Positions 1 through 5,443 of a stretch of 9,681 nucleotides of DNA are shown one piece after another. Made by a program: the position numbers and the translations under genes. Below the pieces are notes generated by a model, which had not been told where the DNA came from, did no database searches, and saw nothing but the letters and a program-made list of their open reading frames with translations. This DNA comes from an uncultured Oscillospiraceae bacterium (GTDB taxonomy: Bacteria > Bacillota > Clostridia > Oscillospirales > Oscillospiraceae): NCBI GenBank assembly GCA_900752305.1, contig CAADUV010000189.1:1-9681 (forward strand). The letters run 5' to 3'. The first letter of the stretch is position 1. Every line of letters starts with the position of its first letter.

Positions 1-861
1 ACGCCCCCCCGCCCGGCCCCTTGGCTGGCCGGTGGGCTGGCGGTACTCTTTGTGGTGGTCTGTATCGCCGGCGTCACCCGTGGGATGGCCTGGTTTTCCA
101 GCGGGGACAACAACACCCGGCCGACGGTGGTCAATGACGCCGATGCCTCTGCTCCACCGGACGAGAGCGGTGACGCCGCCACCTCCGCCCAGCCGGTGCA
201 GGATGCGCCCAAGAAGGACGATACCCCCCAGGTGGACCCGCCTCAGGCCATCGTGCTGAACCATGACGATGTGACCATGCAGGCGGGCGAGGAGCTGGAG
301 ATGAAGGCCACCCTGACCCCGGAGGATTGGAAGGGGACGGTGACCTGGAGCACCGACGACAAGTACGTAGCCTGGGTGAGCCAGCAGGGCAAAGTGACCT
401 GCTTCGGCGGCGGCAGCTGTAAGGTCACCGCCACGGCGGGGGATAAGACCGCCGTCTGCCAGATCCGCAGCGTCAGCGCTGTGGCTGACCATGCCGCGGT
501 GGATGCCAAGGTGAAGGAGCTGGAAGCCAAGGACGCCCAGGACACCAAACAGGACAACACCGACACCAAGCAGGATGACACCAAAAAGGACGAGAAAACG
601 GATGATGCAAAGAAGGATGAGGCGGACAACACCGACCCGCTGACCATCAACCTGACCGACCTGACCCTGGTGAACGTGGGCGACACCTATCAGTTTGAAG
701 TCACCGGCGGCGACGGCAACTACAGCTGGAGCAGCGCAGGCCCCTGGGTGGCCACGGTAGATCAGAACGGTGTGGTCACGGCAGTGGGGCAGGGTTATGC
801 CACCATCACCTGTACCGATGGGACGGGCAAGAGCGTGAAGACAACGGTGCGTGTGATCTGA
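1..861 (+). CDS. Membrane-anchored protein with two bacterial Ig-like (Big_2) domains, 5' end missing
   Basis: The reading frame is open from base 1, so the true start lies outside the window; 286 residues are visible. Visible codons 8-25 form a hydrophobic membrane segment (WLAGGLAVLFVVVCIAGV). A Pro/Ala/Asp-rich spacer follows, then a first Ig-like domain (about codons 79-157) with the typical 'VTMQAGEELEMKATLTP...VTWSTDD...V' pattern. A Lys/Asp/Thr linker with degenerate DTKQDD-like repeats runs to about codon 211, and a second Ig-like domain (about 212-286) has 'YSWSSAGPWVATVDQNGVVTAVGQG'. The Big_2 assignment rests on this pattern. The topology suggests a short cytoplasmic N-terminus and an extracellular C-terminal part, as in clostridial surface proteins. 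The first domain has three Cys (codons 134, 140, 153), unusual for this fold. Function is unknown; adhesion or wall spacing is only a guess. The GTG at 52 lies inside the membrane segment and is not the start. Confidence 0.8.
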   Translation, partial: TPPRPAPWLAGGLAVLFVVVCIAGVTRGMAWFSSGDNNTRPTVVNDADASAPPDESGDAATSAQPVQDAPKKDDTPQVDPPQAIVLNHDDVTMQAGEELEMKATLTPEDWKGTVTWSTDDKYVAWVSQQGKVTCFGGGSCKVTATAGDKTAVCQIRSVSAVADHAAVDAKVKELEAKDAQDTKQDNTDTKQDDTKKDEKTDDAKKDEADNTDPLTINLTDLTLVNVGDTYQFEVTGGDGNYSWSSAGPWVATVDQNGVVTAVGQGYATITCTDGTGKSVKTTVRVI

Positions 862-884
862 CACACCTTATATAATGTATAGGG

Positions 885-915
885 AAAGGGCGAACCCGAT
901 TGGGTTCGCCCTTTT
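885..915. terminator. Bidirectional intrinsic terminator between convergent genes
   Basis: A 10-bp perfect GC-rich stem (GGGCGAACCC at 888-897, GGGTTCGCCC at 902-911) has a 4-nt loop, flanked by AAA on the left and TTTT on the right. It lies between the stop of the Ig-like gene (861) and the stop of the convergent lipoprotein gene (928), so it can serve both strands. The plus-strand U run is short but adequate; the minus-strand tail is weaker. Confidence 0.85.
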
Positions 916-927
916 CGTGTGGTCGTG

Positions 928-1998
928 TCAGGACACCGCCTGGAAGGTAGACAGCATCAGCTTCATCCGGGGCAGTCGGGTCTCCTCCTCGCCCACGTTC
1001 CAGTGCATCCGAGCCACCCAGGTCTTGCCGTCTGCCTGGAAGCAGTAGGCGCTGGCGCCCTCTTGGTTCTCCGTCTTGGTCAGGCAGGTGGCCTTGATGC
1101 CATCCTTGCCCACCTGCTGGGTGGACTCCTTGGCGTTGCTGCCAAACTCCTGCCGCAGCTGGTTCAGGACGCCCTCCTGGGACATATCCGAGGTGCGGAT
1201 GGACAGATAAGCCGGCGTCTGGGCACGCTGGCGGGTGTCCTGGGCGTGGTAGGAGGCGGTGTGGGTGGTGTAGTCGTAGCGGTAGTGGAAGGTCTCGGTG
1301 TCCTGGTCCAGCAGGAAGCCGGCTTCCGAATACATTTGCGTCAGAGTCACCTTCAGCTTCACATCATCAATGGTCTCCCGCGCGGTGTAAGGCTCGGTGA
1401 CGCTGGCCGGATACCAGGACACTGGGTCACGATAGCTGAAATCCTCAAAGTTGCTGTAAAGGCGCTTGCCATTGACGGTCAGCTGCACCCCCTGCCGGTC
1501 GTAGGCAGACAGGAAGGTGTTGACCACGCTGCCAATCAGCAGCCGTTCCTCCTCCGGAGTCTGGCAGGTTTTGACCTGGTTCTGGAGCCGCTTATTGAAG
1601 TCCAGCAGCACCAGCTCGGTGGTCTTGTCCTCGGCCATGTCAAAGCTGAGGCTTTGCAGGGTCACACCGCTGTCCAGCACGCCGACCTGATGGAGGGCGT
1701 CCACCAGCTTCACGTCCAGGGTCTGGTCTCGGAGGGAGAGGGTGGTCAGCTCCTTGCTGACCAGGTATTTTCCGGTGGAGTCCGGGTGGTAGAGGACGGG
1801 GGTGGTGCGGACGGCGGTGGCGGCGTCTGCCGTGTCGTCTGCGGGGGCGGCGCCCCCTTGGGAGCTGGCGGCTTCGGCTAATTTATAGGTGCGGTTCACG
1901 GTCGGGCGGGAGGTGTCGCCGCCGGTGAGGCTGTCACAGCTGGACAGGGTGAGGACGGCGAGGAGCGCCAGCGCCAGGGTGAGGGGGTGTTTGCGCAT
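928..1998 (-). CDS. GerMN-domain lipoprotein
   Basis: A 356-residue exported lipoprotein. The N-terminus is a lipoprotein signal peptide (MRKHP, then a hydrophobic run) ending in the lipobox LSSC, so Cys21 would be lipidated and the protein held on the outer face of the membrane. A low-complexity Ala/Asp/Ser spacer (about 40-65) is followed by a region matching the GerMN pattern (about 66-182): 'VLYHPDSTGKYLV' at the start, an 'SFDMAEDKTTELVLLDF' strand region, a helix with 'SVVNTFLSAYD', and a closing 'VQLTVNGKRL'. The last 120 residues, ending in 'MKLMLSTFQAVS', are a second domain I do not recognise. GerMN domains occur in Bacillus GerM and other spore-former lipoproteins, so an envelope or sporulation role is possible but unproven. 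The start is fixed by AGGAGGT (minus strand, 2005-2011) six bases upstream of the ATG. It is convergent with the Ig-like gene and divergent from the acyltransferase operon. Confidence 0.82.
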   Translation of the reverse strand: MRKHPLTLALALLAVLTLSSCDSLTGGDTSRPTVNRTYKLAEAASSQGGAAPADDTADAATAVRTTPVLYHPDSTGKYLVSKELTTLSLRDQTLDVKLVDALHQVGVLDSGVTLQSLSFDMAEDKTTELVLLDFNKRLQNQVKTCQTPEEERLLIGSVVNTFLSAYDRQGVQLTVNGKRLYSNFEDFSYRDPVSWYPASVTEPYTARETIDDVKLKVTLTQMYSEAGFLLDQDTETFHYRYDYTTHTASYHAQDTRQRAQTPAYLSIRTSDMSQEGVLNQLRQEFGSNAKESTQQVGKDGIKATCLTKTENQEGASAYCFQADGKTWVARMHWNVGEEETRLPRMKLMLSTFQAVS

Positions 1999-2047
1999 AT
2001 GGAAACCTCCTGTGGGGGAACGTCAAGAATCCAGTTCAGATAAGACT

Positions 2048-2076
2048 AGTATAGGGAAAAATGAGGCGGGAAACAA
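2048..2076 (-). promoter_or_regulatory. Promoter of the GerMN lipoprotein gene
   Basis: On the minus strand TTGTTT (2071-2076) and TATACT (2048-2053) are separated by exactly 17 bp. The -10 matches five of six consensus bases; the -35 matches only TTG. The predicted start near 2041 gives a leader of about 40 nt containing the AGGAGGT site. Confidence 0.5.
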
Positions 2077-2158
2077 GGAAGAAATGATGAATAAATCGGA
2101 ATTGAGCGGATTTTCTGCGGTGCTTTTTGAAAAAAACGTGGCGGCTGGCGGAAAAAGA

Positions 2159-2167
2159 TGGTATACT
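2159..2167 (+). promoter_or_regulatory. Extended -10 promoter of the acyltransferase/ligase operon
   Basis: TG-G-TATACT is an extended -10 element (TG at 2159-2160, TATACT at 2162-2167). No good -35 is found at 16-18 bp; the only TTGA-like box (2127-2132) is 29 bp away. Transcription would begin near 2174, about 57 nt before the ATG at 2231. Confidence 0.5.
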
Positions 2168-2230
2168 AAGGCGTTGAGTGAACAAACGACTGTTACAAGA
2201 AAGCGTGACAGAGAAAGGGGAACCTCACCC

Positions 2231-3106
2231 ATGGAAGACAGAAAAAAGCACTGGGGAGATCGAAAGGATGGCTATCTCATCCGCGACCTGGATGCCATGC
2301 ACTACGTCATGCCCCACATCTACCCCAACCGCTGCGATAACGAGGCGTACATTTCCCAACGGGTGGATCTGACGGCCATCAACGCCTATCTGGCCAAGAA
2401 GAACGCGGAGGAGACGGAATTTCCGTACACCATCTTCCACCTCATCGTGGCCGCCATCATCAAGACCATCACCCTGCGTCCCAAGATGAACCGCTTCATC
2501 GCCAACAAGACCATGTACCAGCGGAAGGAAGTGTCCGCCGCCTTTGTGGTGAAGAAGCAGTTCAACGATGGCTCCGAGGAAGGGCTGGCGTTCCTCCACG
2601 CAAAGGCGGAGGAGACCCTGGACACCCTCCATGCTCAGCTGAAGCAGCAGATTCTGGCCTGCAAGGACGTGAACAAGCGGGACAGCTCCAGCGACGGCAT
2701 GGATTGGTTCAACAGGATGCCCCGGTTCCTCTCTCGGTTCCTCATCTGGGTGGCCTGCAAGCTGGACAAGCACGGGCATGTGCCCAACAGCCTCATCGCC
2801 ACCGACCCCTATTACGCCTCGGTGGTGCTGTCTAATCTGGGCTCCATCAAGCTCAAGAGCGGCTATCACCATCTGACCAACTGGGGCACCTGCTCCCTGT
2901 TCTGCATCATCGGGGAGAAGAAGCAAAATCCCGTGTTTGATGACCAGGGTAACGTGACCATGAAGGAGACCTTGGATCTGGGTCTGACCATTGACGAGCG
3001 GCTGGCGGACGGGTATTACTACGCCAAGACGGTGAGACTGCTCAACCACCTGCTCCAGCACCCGGAACTGTTGGAGCTGCCTGCCAACGAGGAGGTCGAT
3101 TACTGA
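2231..3106 (+). CDS. Stand-alone E2/CAT-fold acyltransferase-like protein, catalytic His replaced
   Basis: A 291-residue protein resembling the catalytic domain of 2-oxoacid dehydrogenase E2 acyltransferases, a fold shared with chloramphenicol acetyltransferase. It has no lipoyl domain and no E1/E3-binding domain. Supporting segments: an early strand-helix block 'DLTAINAYLAKKNA' (46-59), 'FHLIVAAIIKTITLRPKMNRFI' region (69-90), a 'VVLSNLGSIKLKSGYHHL' region (198-215), and the C-terminal signature (254-264). There the canonical DHRxxDG reads DERLADG (255-261): Asp260-Gly261 are kept, but the catalytic His is Glu256. The frame is open much further upstream, but the start at 2231 is preferred because it follows the promoter at 2159-2167 and has AAAGGGG (2214-2220) ten bases ahead; the upstream extension does not look like protein. 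Its stop overlaps the next gene's ATG by one base (TGATG), with GAGGAGG just upstream, so the two are translationally coupled. It probably partners the ligase; substrate and activity are unknown. Confidence 0.82.
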   Translation: MEDRKKHWGDRKDGYLIRDLDAMHYVMPHIYPNRCDNEAYISQRVDLTAINAYLAKKNAEETEFPYTIFHLIVAAIIKTITLRPKMNRFIANKTMYQRKEVSAAFVVKKQFNDGSEEGLAFLHAKAEETLDTLHAQLKQQILACKDVNKRDSSSDGMDWFNRMPRFLSRFLIWVACKLDKHGHVPNSLIATDPYYASVVLSNLGSIKLKSGYHHLTNWGTCSLFCIIGEKKQNPVFDDQGNVTMKETLDLGLTIDERLADGYYYAKTVRLLNHLLQHPELLELPANEEVDY

Positions 3107-4842
3107 TGTCGGAAGCCATTACCGCCAAAACCCCGTGGGTGAAGAACCTGGGGGACGTCCCCGCCCATCTGGACTATTTCCAAGGCTCTATGTACGAGGC
3201 TGTAGAACGCATCGCCCAACAGAGTCCCAACGCCATCGCCTTTGACTTTATGGGGCGCTCCACATCTTATAAGAAGATGATAGAGGAGATCCAACGCTGC
3301 GCCAAGAGCCTGCGCACCATCGGCGTTCGGGAGGGGGACTGCGTGACCATCGCCATGCCAAACTGCCCTCAGGCCATCTACGTCTTTTACGCCGCCAATC
3401 TCATCGGCGCCATCGCCAACATGGTGCATCCCCTGTCCAGTGAGAAGGAGATCGAGTTCTATATCAATGAGTCCAAGAGCGTCACCGTGGTGACCCTGGA
3501 TCAGTTCTATCACAAGGTGGAGGCCATCCGCCAGAACACCTGTGCCGTGAACATCGTCATCGCCCGCATCCGGGACGCATTATCCAAGCCTTTGAAGGCC
3601 GGATATATGCTCACCGAGGGACGGAAGCTGGAAAAAATCCCTAAGGACGCGCCGGTCATCCGCTGGGACGAATTTTGCAGTCTGGGCAAAGCCTGCTTCT
3701 GGAACTATAAGGTGCCCCGCAAGGCGGACGATCCGGCTGTCATCCTCTACTCCGGCGGCACCACCGGCAAGACCAAGGGCATCCTGCTGACCAACCTGAA
3801 CTTCAACGCCCTGGCAAAGCAGATCATCGCCACCAACCCCATGTTCCGACCCGGCGACAAGATGCTCTCCGCCATGCCCCTCTTCCATGGGTTCGGCCTG
3901 GGGGTGTGCATCCACTCCATGCTGGCCAACGGCGGCCGGTGCATCCTGGTGCCCCGGTTCACGGCGGACAGCTATGCCAAGCTCATCACCAAGTACAAGT
4001 GCAACTTCATCGCCGGCGTGCCCACCCTGTATGAGGCGCTGCTGCGCCTGCCGTCTATGGACAAGGCAGACTTGAGCTGTCTGAAGGGCGTCTTTTCCGG
4101 CGGCGACTCCCTGTCCGTGGAGCTAAAGAAGAAGGTGGACAAGTTCCTGTATGACCACAGATCCATGGTGCAGGTGCGGGAAGGCTACGGCACCACCGAG
4201 ACGGTCACCGCCTCCTGCCTGACCCCCATCCACATGGCCAAGGAGGGCAGCATCGGCCTGCCCTTCCCGGATATGTACTTCAAGATCGTGGAGCCGGGGA
4301 CGGATATCGAGGTGCCTTACGGCCAGGAGGGCGAAATTTTGATGGCTGGCCCCACGGTCATGCAGGAGTACGTCAACCATCCGGAGGAGACTGCCCAGAC
4401 TCTGCGCCACCACGCCGATGGGCTGACGTGGGTGTACACCGGTGACCTGGGCATCATGGATGCCGACGGCTTTGTGTACTTCCGGGGACGGAAGAAGCGG
4501 ATGATCATTACCTCCGGCTACAACGTCTATCCTGGTCAGTTGGAGAACATTCTGGACGCCAACCCCATGGTGCAGATGAGCTGCGTCATCGGCGTGTCTG
4601 ACCCGTACAAGATGCAGAAGGTGAAGGCGTTCGTCATGCTGGTCCCTGGCGTGGAGCCGACCCAGGAGACCGAGGACAAGCTGATGCGCTATTGCAGCCA
4701 GCACATCGCCAAGTACGCCATGCCCTACGACATCGAGTTCCGCAAGACCCTGCCCACGACCCTGGTGGGGAAGGTCGCCTACCGGGAGCTGGAGGAAGAG
4801 GAGGAAGCGCGGCTGAATATCAAGGGCGAAGAGAAAAATTAA
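3106..4842 (+). CDS. AMP-forming acyl-CoA ligase (ANL superfamily, long-chain acyl-CoA synthetase-like)
   Basis: A 578-residue adenylate-forming enzyme expected to activate a carboxylic acid with ATP to an acyl-adenylate and then to acyl-CoA in the cytoplasm. All core motifs are visible: the phosphate-binding loop YSGGTTGKTKG (215-225), with Lys where Pro is common before KG; the adenine/substrate motif GYGTTE (360-365); YTGD (444-447) with the ribose-binding Asp447; the hinge RGRKKRMIITSGYNVYP (460-476); and the C-terminal catalytic lysine Lys556 in VGKVAYREL. Length and order are normal for a complete enzyme. The start overlaps the previous stop by one base and is served by GAGGAGG (3089-3095). 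The chain length and nature of the acid cannot be read from the sequence; fatty acid is most likely from family resemblance. The ligase probably supplies an acyl-CoA to the adjacent acyltransferase-like protein. Confidence 0.9.
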   Translation: MSEAITAKTPWVKNLGDVPAHLDYFQGSMYEAVERIAQQSPNAIAFDFMGRSTSYKKMIEEIQRCAKSLRTIGVREGDCVTIAMPNCPQAIYVFYAANLIGAIANMVHPLSSEKEIEFYINESKSVTVVTLDQFYHKVEAIRQNTCAVNIVIARIRDALSKPLKAGYMLTEGRKLEKIPKDAPVIRWDEFCSLGKACFWNYKVPRKADDPAVILYSGGTTGKTKGILLTNLNFNALAKQIIATNPMFRPGDKMLSAMPLFHGFGLGVCIHSMLANGGRCILVPRFTADSYAKLITKYKCNFIAGVPTLYEALLRLPSMDKADLSCLKGVFSGGDSLSVELKKKVDKFLYDHRSMVQVREGYGTTETVTASCLTPIHMAKEGSIGLPFPDMYFKIVEPGTDIEVPYGQEGEILMAGPTVMQEYVNHPEETAQTLRHHADGLTWVYTGDLGIMDADGFVYFRGRKKRMIITSGYNVYPGQLENILDANPMVQMSCVIGVSDPYKMQKVKAFVMLVPGVEPTQETEDKLMRYCSQHIAKYAMPYDIEFRKTLPTTLVGKVAYRELEEEEEARLNIKGEEKN

Positions 4843-4846
4843 AAAG

Positions 4847-4881
4847 AGGTGCCTCGAATCATCGGTTCGAGGCACCTTTTT
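4847..4881. terminator. Strong bidirectional intrinsic terminator
   Basis: A perfect 12-bp stem, AGGTGCCTCGAA (4847-4858) with TTCGAGGCACCT (4866-4877), has a 7-nt loop. Plus strand: followed by TTTT, closing the acyltransferase/ligase operon five bases after its stop. Minus strand: followed by CTTTTTAATTTTT, so it could also end the minus-strand small-peptide transcript starting near 5221. Confidence 0.92.
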
Positions 4882-4892
4882 CCATGCAGCCC

Positions 4893-4920
4893 TTGACAAG
4901 CGGGGCAGATACGCTATAAT
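4893..4920 (+). promoter_or_regulatory. Near-consensus promoter for a short antisense RNA
   Basis: TTGACA (4893-4898) and TATAAT (4915-4920) are both perfect consensus hexamers with a 16-bp spacer, the best promoter in the window. No plus-strand gene with an SD follows. The only downstream structures are two hairpins ending near 5009, so the product is most likely a small RNA. Confidence 0.75.
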
Positions 4921-4925
4921 AAAGA

Positions 4926-5009
4926 TGTGGAAACCCCGGACGGTTGCCACATCAAACGCCTAAATTTTTACTTTAAGCCGTCTGTTGCCGCAGACGGCTT
5001 ACTTCTTTC
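4926..5009 (+). ncRNA. Candidate antisense RNA (putative type I antitoxin)
   Basis: From a start predicted about 7 nt after the -10, the transcript would be about 80 nt. Stem-loop 1 is GTGGAAACC (4927-4935) with GGTTGCCAC (4942-4950): nine positions with one A-G mismatch, loop CCGGAC. An A/U-rich unpaired stretch (4951-4974) follows. Stem-loop 2 is a perfect 10-bp stem, AAGCCGTCTG (4975-4984) with CAGACGGCTT (4991-5000), then ACTTCTTT as a moderate U-rich tail. It is complementary to the 3' untranslated part, and to the stop and last codons, of the minus-strand peptide ORF (4999-5088). Two-hairpin form, strong promoter and 3' overlap are as known for RatA-like type I antitoxins. Existence as an RNA is inference. 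Confidence 0.5.
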
Positions 5010-5088
5010 GATTGGCTCGTACTTCGAAAACGATCGTCAGGATCAACCCGACAATGCTCGCAATACTACCCAGATCGCTAAGTAACAT
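4999..5088 (-). CDS. 29-residue hydrophobic peptide, candidate type I toxin
   Basis: The peptide starts MLLSDLGS, has a single membrane-spanning stretch (about residues 4-21, SDLGSIASIVGLILTIVF) and ends in a charged, net-positive tail, EVRANRKK. This is the layout of small membrane toxins of type I systems (Fst, TxpA and similar), although I do not recognise a specific family. The ATG at 5088 is chosen because GGGAGG (minus strand, 5097-5102) lies 8 bases upstream. The frame stays open to 5271, but that would start upstream of the promoter at 5228-5256, so the long version is excluded. The SD sits in a small hairpin (CTCCC-GAA-GGGAG). The mRNA leader is about 130 nt and structured. A strong plus-strand promoter drives RNA antisense to its 3' end. 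Without homologues, a leader peptide or an unrelated membrane peptide remains possible. Confidence 0.55.
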   Translation of the reverse strand: MLLSDLGSIASIVGLILTIVFEVRANRKK

Positions 5089-5227
5089 CGTATCAGCCTC
5101 CCTTCGGGAGAGATTTCCCGCAAGGCTGTATACTCGCCTCCAATCCGCCGATGCGGGATGGCAGGCAACCGTCCGTTTTACCGCCCCCACCTGCAAAAAG
5201 GCAAGGTGGTGGGGTTCCACTTTTGTC
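5089..5227 (-). promoter_or_regulatory. Structured 5' leader of the small-peptide mRNA
   Basis: Going 5' to 3' on the minus strand, the leader holds a hairpin near the 5' end (CCACCT-T-GC, loop CTTTTT, GC-AGGTGG; 5209 to 5187). Next comes CGGACGGTTGCC (5175 to 5164), which is perfectly complementary to a segment of the mRNA's own 3' region (4948 to 4937). CCCGCA...TGCGGG can then pair across about 28 nt, and a CTCCC-GAA-GGGAG hairpin buries the SD. A long leader with a masked SD and 5'-3' pairing is typical of type I toxin mRNAs; the pairings were read by eye and not folded by computer. Confidence 0.45.
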
Positions 5228-5256
5228 AGTATAATACTTTTTTCGCTCATTTTCAA
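5228..5256 (-). promoter_or_regulatory. Promoter of the small-peptide mRNA
   Basis: On the minus strand TTGAAA (5251-5256) and TATACT (5228-5233) are separated by exactly 17 bp, close to sigma-A consensus at both boxes (four and five of six). Transcription should start near 5221. It lies just downstream of the terminator at 5272-5300, so this is an independent unit, not read-through from the large minus-strand gene. Confidence 0.65.
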
Positions 5257-5263
5257 TATTGTG

Positions 5264-5300
5264 TATAACAAAAGGCGGTGTCCCGATGGGACACCGCCTT
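5264..5300 (-). terminator. Intrinsic terminator of the Cys-knuckle surface protein gene
   Basis: A perfect 13-bp stem, AAGGCGGTGTCCC (5272-5284) with GGGACACCGCCTT (5288-5300), has a 3-nt loop. The minus-strand tail reads TTTTGTTATA, counting the last stem bases. The plus-strand side is not U-rich. It lies 144 nt past the stop at 5444. A weaker stem in between (CTAACCTGG at 5305-5313 with CCAGGTCAG at 5331-5339, one mismatch) is in the 3' UTR. No gene is seen in 5301-5443. Confidence 0.8.
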
Positions 5301-5443
5301 CGTACTAACCTGGCCAAATTGACGGAAACACCAGGTCAGATTTCACGGAGCTGGTCATGCAGTTCCCGAAGGAACAACTCCGCAGGGTACCGTTCTTGGC
5401 GCGTTATAACGGTAAAACCTTAAAAGAAAGGAGAACTCGTGTG

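Noticed and set aside
1889..2230. Upstream in-frame extension of the acyltransferase-like gene, including an ATGATG at 2086 with AAGGAAG before it
   Set aside because: The extension contains the divergent lipoprotein start, both promoters and non-protein-like sequence; E2/CAT similarity begins only after the ATG at 2231.
4985..5308. 107-codon plus-strand frame across the small-peptide locus
   Set aside because: No SD; it runs through the antisense RNA terminator, the opposite-strand promoter and the 5272-5300 hairpin. It is a shadow of structured DNA.
5301..5443. Possible remnant of a protein (minus-strand frame ending ELHDQLREI)
   Set aside because: Only about 28 codons between stops with no start or recognisable family; it lies in a 3' UTR with a weak stem and is better left unassigned.
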